DNA of 64,000 bases from Pseudomonadales bacterium (GCA_022822865.1 JAJDYJ010000048.1:1-64000); one strand, 5' to 3'; shown: positions 9,297 to 20,065, counted from the stretch's first letter. Numbers and translations: made by a program. Notes: generated by a model not told the origin, from the letters alone.

Positions 9297-10508
9297 ATGG
9301 CCTGGAATGAACCCGGCAACAATGGCAACGATCCCGATCCCTGGGGCAGCGGCGGCGGTCGCCGCGGCGGCAATCAGGGCCCGCCCGATATCGACGAGGT
9401 AATCAGAAATCTGCTGGGCCGCTTCGGCATCCTCGGCGGCGGCGCCAAGGGTGGCTCCGGTGGTGGCAAGCAGGGATCCGGCAAGGGCATGTCCGGCGGC
9501 CTGCTCGCGGGTTTCGTCGTCGTCGCCCTCGTGGTCTGGGGATTCCTGGGCTTCTATATTGTCGACGAAGCCGAGCGCGCCGTGGTGCTGCGCTTCGGCC
9601 GCGTGCTCGACAATACGGTGGGGCCCGGCCTGCACTGGAATCCGCCGCTCGTCGACGAGGTCAACAAGGTAAACGTTCAGGAACTCAACGCCAAGGAGTA
9701 TCAGAACCGGGCGATGTTGACCACCGACGAAAACATTGTCGATATCGTCGTCAATGTGCAATACCGCATCGACGATCCGGTGAAGTACGTCATCGCCGTG
9801 CAGGATCCCGAACGCAGTCTCGACAATGCAGCGGAGTCGGCGACCCGACACGTGGTCGGCGGCAATTTCATGGACCAGATTCTGAACACCCCCCAGATCC
9901 TGGCGGGCGCCGTACACGAGCGTTTGCAGGATTACATGGACTTGTACAACACTGGCATATTCGTTAGTCAGGTGAACGTTACCGACGCCCAGCCGCCGGA
10001 AGCCGTGCGTGATGCCTTCGAGGACGTGATCCGGGCGCGTGAGGACGAACAAAGGGCCCAGAATCAGGCTCAGCAATACGCCAACCGCGTCATTCCCGAG
10101 GCCCGCGGCGAAGCCCAGCGGCAGATCGAACAGGCCAACGCCTACAAGGAGGAAGTGATCGCCAGGGCGGAAGGCGACGCCTCGCGCTTCGACCAGTTGC
10201 TGTTCGAATATCAGAAGGCGCCCGAAGTGACGCGCCAGCGCATGTATATCGACTCGATCCAGGACGTGATGACCGCGTCGAGCAAGATCATGATCGACGT
10301 CGAAGGCGGCAACAACATGCTGTATGTGCCGCTCGACAAGATTCTCGAACAGAACGCGTCCGTCACGGGCGCGGCCAGGCCGCGCTCGGCGTCTGAATGG
10401 CGCGATTTCGCCGACGAACTGGCGCCGTATCTGCCGAACGTTTCCAGCGGCGGGGCGGTTGACGCCTCGCGCCTCTCCGACGCCAGAAGTGGAGTAACAC
10501 GACCATGA
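9297..10508 (+). CDS. hflK: FtsH-modulating membrane protease subunit HflK
   Basis: HflK and HflC form the large periplasmic SPFH cage around the FtsH protease in the inner membrane. The 403-residue protein has a Gly-rich cytoplasmic N-terminus (MAWNEPGNNGND...), one transmembrane segment at about residues 68-90, then a band-7/SPFH domain (DEAERAVVLRFGRV onward) and a long Ala/Glu/Gln helical region rich in EARGEAQRQIEQA. The frame is open back to 9255, but ATG 9297 follows GGAG at a proper distance and matches the family N-terminus. It overlaps hflC by ATGA. Confidence 0.95.
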   Translation: MAWNEPGNNGNDPDPWGSGGGRRGGNQGPPDIDEVIRNLLGRFGILGGGAKGGSGGGKQGSGKGMSGGLLAGFVVVALVVWGFLGFYIVDEAERAVVLRFGRVLDNTVGPGLHWNPPLVDEVNKVNVQELNAKEYQNRAMLTTDENIVDIVVNVQYRIDDPVKYVIAVQDPERSLDNAAESATRHVVGGNFMDQILNTPQILAGAVHERLQDYMDLYNTGIFVSQVNVTDAQPPEAVRDAFEDVIRAREDEQRAQNQAQQYANRVIPEARGEAQRQIEQANAYKEEVIARAEGDASRFDQLLFEYQKAPEVTRQRMYIDSIQDVMTASSKIMIDVEGGNNMLYVPLDKILEQNASVTGAARPRSASEWRDFADELAPYLPNVSSGGAVDASRLSDARSGVTRP

Positions 10509-11380
10509 AAAAATATTACGGTATAGGGCTGGCGGTACTGTTGCTGGTACTGGCCGCCAACAGCCTGTTCGTGGTGCGCGAAACCGAGCGCGCCGTCATG
10601 TTGCGCTTCGGCGAATTGGTGAACGCCGATATTCCGCCCGGACTGCACGTGAAGATTCCCTGGGTGAATCAGGTTCGCAAGTTCGACGCCCGTATCCAGT
10701 CCGAGGATTCGGTGCCGGCGCGTTTTCTGACCCTGGAGCAGAAAGCCCTCGTAGTCGATTCCTACGCCAAATGGCGCATCCTGGACGTCGGCCAGTTCTA
10801 TGTCAGCACCCAAGGCAATGAATCAAGGGCCGGTTCGCTGCTTGCGCAGCGTATCAACGACGGCTTGCGCGACCAGATCGGCGCACGCACCTTGCAGGAA
10901 GTCGTCGCCGGCGAACGCGACCAGCTCATGCTCGATCTGACCGCAAATCTAAACATGTCCGCCGCGCAGGACGTTGGCATTGAAGTCATTGACGTGCGCG
11001 TGAAGCGCATCGATTTGCCCGAGGACGTGCGCGGGTCCGTGTACGAACGCATGGTCACCGAGCGCAACCGGGAAGCCCAGGAACTGCGTTCCCGCGGCGA
11101 CGAACTCGCCATCGGCATCCGCGCCGACGCCGACCGGCAGGCAATCATCTTCGAAGCCGAGGCCTATCGCGACGCCGAGCGCATTCGCGGCGAAGGCGAC
11201 GCCCAGGCGACAGCGGTTTACGCCGACGCCTATAACAAGGATCCGGAATTCTATGCCTTCACCCGCAGCTTGACCGCCTATCGTGAAACGTTCAAGAACA
11301 AGGGCGATGTACTCTTGCTGGACCCGGAAAGCGAATATTTCAGATATCTGAAGGATCTCGATAACGGCGAGGAACAATAA
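10505..11380 (+). CDS. hflC: FtsH-modulating membrane protease subunit HflC
   Basis: HflC is the partner of HflK in the SPFH complex that regulates FtsH proteolysis. An N-terminal signal anchor (about residues 5-25, GLAVLLLVLAANSLFVV) is followed by the band-7 domain starting RETERAVMLRFGEL and a helical coiled region (AEAYRDAERIRGEGDAQA). The length of 291 aa is usual. The start codon overlaps the hflK stop, as expected for subunits made in equal amounts. Confidence 0.95.
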   Translation: MKKYYGIGLAVLLLVLAANSLFVVRETERAVMLRFGELVNADIPPGLHVKIPWVNQVRKFDARIQSEDSVPARFLTLEQKALVVDSYAKWRILDVGQFYVSTQGNESRAGSLLAQRINDGLRDQIGARTLQEVVAGERDQLMLDLTANLNMSAAQDVGIEVIDVRVKRIDLPEDVRGSVYERMVTERNREAQELRSRGDELAIGIRADADRQAIIFEAEAYRDAERIRGEGDAQATAVYADAYNKDPEFYAFTRSLTAYRETFKNKGDVLLLDPESEYFRYLKDLDNGEEQ

Positions 11381-11442
11381 AAAGATATCCGCTCTGATGC
11401 GGGCCGGGTCTCGCCGTTTCCCGCCGCTGGCCGAACTCTCCC

Positions 11443-11628
11443 ATGTGGCATGATCTCGCGGTGGCGTTCTGTTTGCTGCTGGTCATCGAGGGCTTGCTGC
11501 CCGCGCTCGGTCCGGGCTTGTGGAAGCGGATGGCGCTGACCCTGAGCGAAGCGCCCGAACGCCACATACGTCTGGCCGGGCTGGGTTTCCTGGTCACCGG
11601 CGCTTTCGTCTTGTACCTGATCAATTGA
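11443..11628 (+). CDS. DUF2065 (YjeT-like) small membrane protein
   Basis: This 61-residue protein has two hydrophobic segments (about residues 5-24 and 42-60) and the motif EGLLPALGPGLWKRM between them, which match the DUF2065/YjeT family. YjeT occupies the same place between hflC and the hisZ/purA region in many gammaproteobacteria. Its role is unknown; the location suggests an association with the HflKC complex, but this is inference. Confidence 0.85.
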   Translation: MWHDLAVAFCLLLVIEGLLPALGPGLWKRMALTLSEAPERHIRLAGLGFLVTGAFVLYLIN

Positions 11629-11640
11629 AGAGAAAACGGC

Positions 11641-12828
11641 ATGAGTTCCGCCAAAAGATGGCTGCTGCCCGACGGCGTCGAAGAGATTCTGCCGGAGGAG
11701 GCCCGCAAGCTCGAAAGCCTGCGGCGCGAGATACTGAATCTGTATCGCGGCTGGGGCTATGAACTGGTCATCACGCCGTTGATCGAGTTCCTCGATTCCT
11801 TGCTGGTGGGCTCGTCCCACGATCTCGATCTGCATACTTTCAAGCTCATCGACCAGTTGAGCGGGCAAACCATGGGCATTCGCGCGGATATTACGCCCCA
11901 GGCCGCCCGCATCGACGCCCATCGCCTCAATCGCAATGGCCCGGTGCGCCTGTGTTACGCGGACAACGTGCTGCACACCTTGCCGCGCGGCATCCAGACT
12001 TCCCGCGCGCCGATCCGGATAGGCGCCGAGTTTTACGGACACGCGGGCGCCGAATGCGACATCGAAGTGATCTGCCTGATGTGCGCGATGCTGCAACAAG
12101 CGGGCGTGGAGAACGTCCATCTGGTGCTCGGCCACGTCGGCATCTATCGTTCGCTACTGGAAGAGGCGGGAATGGACCCCGAATCCGAGGAGACCCTGTT
12201 CGACGCGGTGCAGCGCAAGGCCTATGGCGAAGTCGACCGGCTGCTTGCCGCGGGCGTGAATGACGGCGCCTTGCGCGAGATGCTGGCGCGGCTCGTGCGA
12301 CTGAGCGGCGGCGAGGAAGCGCTCGAACAGGCGCAAGCAGCTTTTTCCGGAGCGCCTGCCCCGGTGAAAGCCGAACTCGAGGAATTGCTGGCGATCGACG
12401 AAGGAGTCCGCAAGCGCGTGCCTGCCGTGCCCCTGAGCTACGATTTGTGCGAGCTGCGCGGCTATCAGTATCACACCGGCATCGTATTCGCCGCCTATAC
12501 GCCGGGTTACGGCCGCGCGGTCGCCAAGGGCGGGCGTTACGACAACATCGGCGAGGTATTCGGCCGGGCGCGGCCGGCGACCGGCTTCGACAGCGATCTG
12601 AAGACCCTGGCGCGCCTGACCGGCAGAAAGTTTCACCGGCAACCGGGCATTCTGGCGCCGGACAGCGATTGCGCCGAGTTGCGGGCGAAAGTCGAACACT
12701 TGCGTGCGTCGGGCGAAATCGTGATCTGCGACGTCAGCGGCGCCTGCGATGCCGCGGCGGCGCGGGAACTCGACTGCGACCGCCTGCTGCTGAGCCGGGG
12801 CGGCGAATGGCTGGTCGAGAAAATCTGA
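11641..12828 (+). CDS. hisZ: ATP phosphoribosyltransferase regulatory subunit HisZ
   Basis: HisZ is a histidyl-tRNA synthetase paralogue without aminoacylation activity. It binds short-form HisG and makes the first step of histidine synthesis responsive to histidine. The 395-residue sequence has the class II synthetase fold: WLLPDGVEEILPEEA at the start, motif-2-like ADITPQAARI, and a YHTGIVFAAYTPGYG region with GGRYDNIGEVFGR. It lacks the C-terminal anticodon-binding domain of HisRS. The position between hflC and purA is the standard one for hisZ. The presence of hisZ predicts a short-form hisG elsewhere in the genome. Confidence 0.93.
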   Translation: MSSAKRWLLPDGVEEILPEEARKLESLRREILNLYRGWGYELVITPLIEFLDSLLVGSSHDLDLHTFKLIDQLSGQTMGIRADITPQAARIDAHRLNRNGPVRLCYADNVLHTLPRGIQTSRAPIRIGAEFYGHAGAECDIEVICLMCAMLQQAGVENVHLVLGHVGIYRSLLEEAGMDPESEETLFDAVQRKAYGEVDRLLAAGVNDGALREMLARLVRLSGGEEALEQAQAAFSGAPAPVKAELEELLAIDEGVRKRVPAVPLSYDLCELRGYQYHTGIVFAAYTPGYGRAVAKGGRYDNIGEVFGRARPATGFDSDLKTLARLTGRKFHRQPGILAPDSDCAELRAKVEHLRASGEIVICDVSGACDAAAARELDCDRLLLSRGGEWLVEKI

Positions 12829-14142
<1,314 letters not shown>

Positions 14143-14257
14143 AATTTTTCAGTCAAGTTTAGGGTCAAACTAACAGATTCATTAAAGTACGGAATTCTTT
14201 AGTTTGCGGTGCGATGCTGCTACCGTTGGCGTTGAGAATCGAGCCTGGGTACCTGGT

Positions 14258-15598
14258 GTGACTGAACTCGCAAGATTGCATGACAGGAAGGTCGTCACCG
14301 AACTCCATCGGTTGTCGAAGTCCGATGACGAGTACTGGTCGTTTCGAGGACGCTCCACGCGGCATCGGATGCAGGGTTTGACCCAGTATCCCGCGATGAT
14401 GGTGCCGGCGATGCAAGCGGAACTCATGCACACCGTAACCGGCGCGGGCCGGGACATGAAGAGCGTGTTCGATCCGTTCGCGGGCTCCGGAACGACACTC
14501 GTCGAAAGCATGCGTTTGGGGTTGAACTATACCGGATATGACATCAATCCACTGGCGGTGCTGTTCTGCAAGACTAAGGCCGGCCCCTTCCACACGCGGA
14601 GGCTTGAAAAAGCAATAAGGGTAGTTCTGGAAAAGGCGAAAGCGGACCGGGGCAGAAAAGTCGAGGCGGACTTTCCTGGATTGAAAAAATGGTTTAGTCC
14701 CCTGGCCATAACGGAGCTCTCAAGAATCCGAAGAGCCGTTCGTGAGGTAGATCACAAATGGTGCAGACGGGTACTTTGGACAGGTCTCGCGGAAACCGTT
14801 CGGCTAACCAGCAACTCTCGAACATCGACTTTCAAGCTTCACATCCGAAGCAAGGAAGACCTTGATTCTCGTATCGTAAGCCCTCTTGAGACCTTTCATG
14901 AGGTAATGCGTGGAATCAGTGATCGCCTGGGAGAGGAAGCCGAAAAGCTCAAGGCGGCGGATCGTATTTCGGAGAACGGCCACTATCGCGGTAACGTCAC
15001 CATTCGGTTACGCAATTCCACCGAGCCGGACCCAAAGGGAGACGAGCATGACCTGCTGGTCACATCGCCCCCCTACGGAGACAACACCACAACGGTCCCA
15101 TACGGCCAGTATTCATTCCTTCCGCTTCAATGGATTGATCTGGAAGACATAGATGAGCAGGCAGGCACGGAGTGCATACAGTCGGCCTACTATATTGACG
15201 GACAAAGTCTGGGGGGATGCAGGAACAATGCAGCGCGGCGGATGGACGACATGCTGGAAATCAGCCCCAGTCTGAAGAAAACGCTGCACAAGCTGGAAAA
15301 GCTGCCTTCGGACAGGAAAAATCGAGTGGCGGCGTTCGTGCATGATCTGGACGCATCATTAGGCGCTATCGTCCCGTCGCTCCGTCAACACGGATACATG
15401 ATTTGGACGATCGGCAATCGACGCGTCGGCGGCAAGCCGGTTCCGACCGATAAAATTCTCAAGGAATTGCTGGAGGCCAAGGGAATTCGATGGGTGACCA
15501 AGCTTGAGAGAAAGATCCCAAGCAAACGGATGGCGACCAGAAACTCGATTGCAAGCACCATGCGTCGTGAAGCCATACTTGTGTTCAGGAAGACATAA
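14258..15598 (+). CDS. Amino-methyltransferase-type DNA methylase
   Basis: The 446-residue protein has the SAM-binding motif DPFAGSGTTL at about residue 72 and the catalytic motif TSPPYGD near residue 269, so it is a Rossmann-fold DNA methylase modifying adenine N6 or cytosine N4. Motif I comes first and about 190 residues lie between the two, giving an alpha-like order with a possible target-recognition region in between. I chose GTG 14258 because homology starts about 50 residues before motif I; a TTG at 14204 would add 18 residues. It is low in GC compared with purA and is followed 11 bp later by the dual-ATPase gene. No restriction nuclease is adjacent. The target site is unknown. Confidence 0.75.
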   Translation: MTELARLHDRKVVTELHRLSKSDDEYWSFRGRSTRHRMQGLTQYPAMMVPAMQAELMHTVTGAGRDMKSVFDPFAGSGTTLVESMRLGLNYTGYDINPLAVLFCKTKAGPFHTRRLEKAIRVVLEKAKADRGRKVEADFPGLKKWFSPLAITELSRIRRAVREVDHKWCRRVLWTGLAETVRLTSNSRTSTFKLHIRSKEDLDSRIVSPLETFHEVMRGISDRLGEEAEKLKAADRISENGHYRGNVTIRLRNSTEPDPKGDEHDLLVTSPPYGDNTTTVPYGQYSFLPLQWIDLEDIDEQAGTECIQSAYYIDGQSLGGCRNNAARRMDDMLEISPSLKKTLHKLEKLPSDRKNRVAAFVHDLDASLGAIVPSLRQHGYMIWTIGNRRVGGKPVPTDKILKELLEAKGIRWVTKLERKIPSKRMATRNSIASTMRREAILVFRKT

Positions 15599-15609
15599 GA
15601 AGTTCTGAC

Positions 15610-18138
15610 GTGTCGGACAACACTAAACCCATACGTTTCGATATCAATGCAGCAGTCGTCTTCCGGCTGGGCGAGGAGTTGATTACGGATTCCGTGCAGG
15701 CATTGGTTGAATTGGTGAAGAACAGCTACGATGCCGATGCTTCGTGGGTCACCGTAAAGATTGACACGGAGGGGGAGAATGAGCTGAAAAGAAAATTTGC
15801 CCAAGCAACAGGCACAATCGTCGTGGAGGATGACGGCCATGGAATGGATGAACCGGAGATTCGTAGGGGATGGCTGACCATTGCCAATTCGCCGAAAAGG
15901 GAGCAGAAAGCGGCCAAACAGGTTACGGAGAAGGGAAGGACTCCTATCGGAGACAAAGGACTGGGCCGTTTGGGTAGTCAAAGGTTGGCGCAACATGTGG
16001 AAATGGTCACTCGTCCCAAGTCAAGGCGGGACCAGGGCATCGAACACTATGTCGGGTTTTCCTGGAACGATTTCCGTGAGACCTCAAATCTGGGTGGAGT
16101 TCCCGTTGAGTGGGACGAGAAATTCGATTCCGGTAAAAAGCATGGGACAAAACTAGTACTTTCCGGTCTTAGAGAACCAGAGATTTGGCGGGCCGAAGGC
16201 TCTTTGAACGAACTCCAGCGAAAACTTTCCGGAATGATCTCGCCCTTTGAAGAATCGAAAGACTTCAAGGTCCATCTAGAGGTTGACGGAAAGCGCATGG
16301 AACTCGCTGAAATCACGAAGCGCGTGCGAGAGGCCGCGCTAGTGAAGTATGCATTTGAGTTCGATGGGGAGAGTATCCGAATACGAGGAATGGCGAAACT
16401 GAAGTACTTTAAACCAGTTTCTAAGCGAGATCAGGCACTATTCACAACGACTTGTCAAAATGACGATGGAAAAGCTCTTTATCGTTTTCTGCTTGACCGA
16501 CGCACAAAGGGGGGGCGCCCACCCATATTTGGCCTGGCAAGCAAAAAGGAGTGGTTTGTGGAGTTTGAAATTGCAAGAAAGCTTGACGATATCGACGGCG
16601 CGCGGCGTGACGAAGGTAAAGTCGTCGATCCTGGGCCATTTCGGGGAGAAGTCGATGCAGTATCGCTCGACAGTTCCGACTTTGACAGTTCGAAATTCGA
16701 AGGAACGGCAATAGGGCGTCAGTCCGAATACCGGAGGATGGTTCGGGATTTGGCTGGAATAAGAGTATACAGGGGCGGATTCGGAATTCGGGTAGGGGAG
16801 GACTGGCTGGAGTTGGGTAGGCAATGGACCGGAGGAGGCTCCTATTACGGTCTTCGCCCAGGAAATGTGTTGGGGTTTGTGGCGATAAGCGCATTCGACA
16901 ATCCCAACCTTGTGGAGACAACGAGCCGGGAAGGATTTCAAGTAACGCCGGCTTACGAAAACTTTTTCTTTCTATTGTCTCAGTTCGTCAAATTTGCCGG
17001 TGATACGCAGGAGTTTCTTCGACGCGGCGTTCTTGAGTTTCTCAAAGAACATAAGGAAAGAAGCGCGGGAATTAAACCGGAAGAGGACCATTCCAGTGTT
17101 TCGCGGCGAATTGACGATGTGGCGACCAGACTGTCGGCTCAGCAAGTCAAGGTGAAAAAGTTTTCTGGGCAACTGCGAAAGGCAGGAGCAGGCGCTGCAA
17201 AAACTCTTGATCGCGTAAGAAAGGAATTAGGGCCGGGCACAACCGAGAGTGCGTCGGTATCACATGTGTTAAAGGATCTGGAAGAGCAACTCGATCGCGT
17301 TTCGACCGCCGCGTCTACGGAAGAACGGGTGCTATATGAAGTCTCGTCCGTACTGGACGAGGCGTCAACTTTGAAGTCTACGCGAGAAATTCTCGATAAG
17401 CGGTGGGAGGTGCTCAACGAACAGGTCTCGGCGTTGTACGAGAGCGTTAGCTTGGGGCTGACCGCGGAAGTGCTGTCACACGAAATACACAACGTCGCGG
17501 ACCGCCTCGCCAAGAAAAGTTCAATCTTGTTGCGGCAGGTCAACAAAGGGGCGCGCAAGTCTTCAATCATCGCGTACATCGAGGAAGTGAGGTCTAGTGT
17601 CGCCACCATGCGGAAGCAGCTTTCTCACCTCACCCCGTCGCTTCGGTATCTGCGGGAGCAGAGGGACGAATTCGACCTTTCCGAGCTGATCGATAGTCAA
17701 ATTGAGTTCCATCAGACCAGACTTGAAGAAAACAATATCGAGGTTACAGCAGAAGTACTATCGCCTGGCGTCAAGATACATATGAACAAAGGAAAGATGA
17801 TGCAGGTATTCGATAACCTGATTCTCAATGCCGAATACTGGCTGAAAGAGGCGATCCGGTCTCGATCCGTTAAGCGTGGCGAGATAAAGATTGTCGTCGA
17901 TGGATGCTATGTACGAATTACGGACAATGGGAGAGGAGTGGACGAAAGTGTCGAGGAAACCTTGTTCGAGCCTTTTGTAACGATGAAAAGCAAGGGGGAA
18001 GGTCGTGGCCTTGGCCTGTTCGTTTGCCAGCAGCTACTCGATTCGGAATCTTGCCAAATTTCTCTTCTGCCTGATCGAAATGACCACGGAAGGCGCTTCA
18101 CATTTGAACTCGACTTTTCAGGGGCTGTAAATGGATGA
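15610..18138 (+). CDS. Dual GHKL ATPase: Hsp90/MORC-like plus histidine-kinase-like
   Basis: The 842-residue protein contains two Bergerat-fold modules. The N-terminal one has ALVELVKNSYDADASWV, DDGHGM and GDKGLGRLGSQRLA, as in Hsp90, MutL and MORC-type ATPases. A middle region and coiled-coil follow (about 490-620). The C-terminal part looks like a histidine kinase: an H-box-like LSHEIHN (H624), an N-box FDNLILNAEYW, DNGRGVD and the lid GEGRGLGLFVCQQLL. No transmembrane segment is visible, so it is cytoplasmic. It starts at GTG and overlaps the next gene by 8 bp. The likely role is ATP-dependent sensing with phosphotransfer to the downstream receiver-like protein; this is inference. Confidence 0.8.
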   Translation: MSDNTKPIRFDINAAVVFRLGEELITDSVQALVELVKNSYDADASWVTVKIDTEGENELKRKFAQATGTIVVEDDGHGMDEPEIRRGWLTIANSPKREQKAAKQVTEKGRTPIGDKGLGRLGSQRLAQHVEMVTRPKSRRDQGIEHYVGFSWNDFRETSNLGGVPVEWDEKFDSGKKHGTKLVLSGLREPEIWRAEGSLNELQRKLSGMISPFEESKDFKVHLEVDGKRMELAEITKRVREAALVKYAFEFDGESIRIRGMAKLKYFKPVSKRDQALFTTTCQNDDGKALYRFLLDRRTKGGRPPIFGLASKKEWFVEFEIARKLDDIDGARRDEGKVVDPGPFRGEVDAVSLDSSDFDSSKFEGTAIGRQSEYRRMVRDLAGIRVYRGGFGIRVGEDWLELGRQWTGGGSYYGLRPGNVLGFVAISAFDNPNLVETTSREGFQVTPAYENFFFLLSQFVKFAGDTQEFLRRGVLEFLKEHKERSAGIKPEEDHSSVSRRIDDVATRLSAQQVKVKKFSGQLRKAGAGAAKTLDRVRKELGPGTTESASVSHVLKDLEEQLDRVSTAASTEERVLYEVSSVLDEASTLKSTREILDKRWEVLNEQVSALYESVSLGLTAEVLSHEIHNVADRLAKKSSILLRQVNKGARKSSIIAYIEEVRSSVATMRKQLSHLTPSLRYLREQRDEFDLSELIDSQIEFHQTRLEENNIEVTAEVLSPGVKIHMNKGKMMQVFDNLILNAEYWLKEAIRSRSVKRGEIKIVVDGCYVRITDNGRGVDESVEETLFEPFVTMKSKGEGRGLGLFVCQQLLDSESCQISLLPDRNDHGRRFTFELDFSGAVNG

Positions 18139-19897
18139 TGTGAAAACGCAACAGAGACGCATTAAAGCGGATGCGGAAAAGTTACTTGAAAGTGTTGGGA
18201 TATCGCGGATCGTAGTAGTTGATGACGAGTATGCCGACAGTTTAGCGGACCTGCTTGGTATTTGTTCGGAGTTGGGAAGCCAAAATGCCGAAAAGCTACA
18301 ACACCTTGATGCGGTGAATTTCGAGAATACAGAAGAAGTATGGAAGCATGATGTCGGGGAAGTTTGGGAATCTCTCAGCCAGTCTGAACGACAAAGCTTG
18401 TTATTGCAGGCTCAATCCTTAGAAGCAAGTGTAAAGCCTCAAGAATTCGAGAAAGAAGCAAGTAATCCGCAGGAGGACGAAAGTACTGATGCTAGGGCAG
18501 CAAACTGCCTTGAGGAAGTGCTTGGCAATCTTTCCAATTGCGAATTCATCACGCTATCTCACGCCATGTGGAAGGAGAAATCCCAATCTCTGCTATGCGA
18601 TGAAAAAGCGTCGGAAACGATACTGTTATTTGATCGAAATCTGTTCAGAGAGGGTGGCTCGCCGGATGAAGGTTTGAAGTTGCTACAGAAAATACCATCG
18701 ACGTTTACAGGCTATTGTGGCTTGATAACCCACACGGTATCGGTAGGAGGAGAACCAGAGGCTTGGAAATCTCTTTCAGGTGAATACCGCCTTGATCGTG
18801 AGAAATTTGTAATCATTTCAAAAGGGCGCCTTAACAGCGACCCACCTGACTATTTCGGTTTCCTTGGCATGCTGTGGTTGGTAGCAATGAGTCGTAGGCA
18901 TATTCTTGTCAGGAGGCAGGCTTGGTCCATATTCGAGAACTCGGTTGCCCAGGCAAAGGAAGCAGTTGAGGGACTTTCGCCTCTGGATTTCGACAAAATT
19001 GTATTCGAATCTTCTCGAAAGGAAGGAGTCGCTGAATCTGACACGCTTTTTCGTGTCTTCAGCATCCTTGTGCGTCGAGCGGCCCAAGAGCAGTTGCGCG
19101 GAGATAGCAGTTTCAGAGAGGCAGTAGAGGATGTGCGCAATGTCAGTGCAAAGTCGACGAGTATTGTAAATTCGCTTAGAAACACGAAGTTCTCAGAAGA
19201 AGCTGTACGAATTCAAAGATTTGAAATGTACGAAAGCGGAAGTGAACTCAACGGTGTCCATGCCCCTTTAGAATTGGGCGACGTCTTTGAGAACGTTTCC
19301 AACGGAAAACTGTATGTTCTTCTTACGCAACCTTGTGACCTGATGGTGCGGAATAACGGAAAACGAAGTTACGACAATCGGTTGGGTCGCATGGGAGCAT
19401 TAGTCGAACTAGTTTTTAATTCTGAGAAAACTGGGAGTAAATGGGGAAAGTTGGAATTTTTCCATGCAGATACTGATAAGTCGGCGTATGCCAACTTCGC
19501 AAGGGCACATCAAGTTCAATTATTGGTGTTAGATCTTTGCGTTTTTTCCACAGATGGCGAAGCTAAATTAGATGTCGATGGTCAGTGTCCTGATTTAGTC
19601 ATCGAATCATGGAAATCGAGGCATGCTCACATTGTACAGCGCTTCAGAACTGCACTTAAGGATCATCAGCAGCTTGAAGAGAAAGATATCGGCAAATCAC
19701 TGTCGTTACTAGCGCTCCCGAACCTTTCTACTTCTATTCCTATTGTGCCGGATGTGAAATCCAATAGGGTGCATTACGGAATCAAGCGAGTGTTAAGGCT
19801 ACGTCGACCGTGGTCGTCGGCATTGCTCACCGCCTATTCCCACTACATGGCTCGGGCCGCATTCGACCCTCAGTTCGAACAACTCGACGTTTCCTAA
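18131..19897 (+). CDS. Receiver-like protein, large, unknown output
   Basis: The 588-residue protein starts with a helix and then GISRIVVVDDEYADSL (about residues 24-39), which resembles the first strand and acidic pocket of a response-regulator receiver. A later segment ETILLFDRNLF (about residues 160-170) could carry the phospho-acceptor aspartate, with a long insertion between. The remaining 400 residues match nothing I recognise; they contain LYVLLTQPCDLMVR and no obvious DNA-binding motif. It overlaps the upstream kinase-like gene, which supports a paired function. AGA and other rare codons are common, in line with horizontal transfer. It could be an effector rather than a transcription factor. 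Confidence 0.6.
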   Translation: MDDVKTQQRRIKADAEKLLESVGISRIVVVDDEYADSLADLLGICSELGSQNAEKLQHLDAVNFENTEEVWKHDVGEVWESLSQSERQSLLLQAQSLEASVKPQEFEKEASNPQEDESTDARAANCLEEVLGNLSNCEFITLSHAMWKEKSQSLLCDEKASETILLFDRNLFREGGSPDEGLKLLQKIPSTFTGYCGLITHTVSVGGEPEAWKSLSGEYRLDREKFVIISKGRLNSDPPDYFGFLGMLWLVAMSRRHILVRRQAWSIFENSVAQAKEAVEGLSPLDFDKIVFESSRKEGVAESDTLFRVFSILVRRAAQEQLRGDSSFREAVEDVRNVSAKSTSIVNSLRNTKFSEEAVRIQRFEMYESGSELNGVHAPLELGDVFENVSNGKLYVLLTQPCDLMVRNNGKRSYDNRLGRMGALVELVFNSEKTGSKWGKLEFFHADTDKSAYANFARAHQVQLLVLDLCVFSTDGEAKLDVDGQCPDLVIESWKSRHAHIVQRFRTALKDHQQLEEKDIGKSLSLLALPNLSTSIPIVPDVKSNRVHYGIKRVLRLRRPWSSALLTAYSHYMARAAFDPQFEQLDVS

Positions 19898-19958
19898 CGA
19901 TTTTAGCCGTTACGGGCTTGTAACGGTATAGAATAGCTTTTCGGAGAGCTTGTGGATA

Positions 19959-20048
19959 TGGCGGAGGGAGTGGGATTCGAACCCACGAAACGGGGAGACC
20001 GTTGCCGATTTAGAAGATCGGTGCAATTAACCACTCTGCCATCCCTCC
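19959..20048 (-). tRNA. Class II tRNA with UCU anticodon and serine-like body
   Basis: The 90-nt gene has a perfect 7-bp acceptor (GGAGGGA/TCCCTCC), encoded CCA, discriminator G, a 3-bp D stem with GGTTAA loop, and a 5-bp T stem (GTGGG/CCCAC). The anticodon stem CCGAT/ATCGG encloses CTTCTAA, so the anticodon is UCU, complementary to the arginine codon AGA. The 18-nt variable region contains a 5-bp stem (AACGG/CCGTT), as in tRNA-Ser or tRNA-Leu; G73 favours recognition by seryl-tRNA synthetase. Arginine tRNAs normally have short variable loops. It could charge with serine and mistranslate AGA, or be inactive. The 3' end faces the low-GC block at 14-20 kb, a common arrangement for islands inserted at tRNA genes. 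Confidence 0.8.
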
Positions 20049-20065
20049 ACAGTTCTTCGAGCGTT

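Noticed and set aside
14143-14203. Terminator after purA
   Set aside because: The TTGA/TCAA repeats with short T-runs are too weak and unevenly spaced to support a terminator.
14143-20048. Island integrated at the UCU tRNA with attachment repeats
   Set aside because: No integrase and no second copy of the tRNA 3' end could be found in the window, so integration at this tRNA is only suggested by position.
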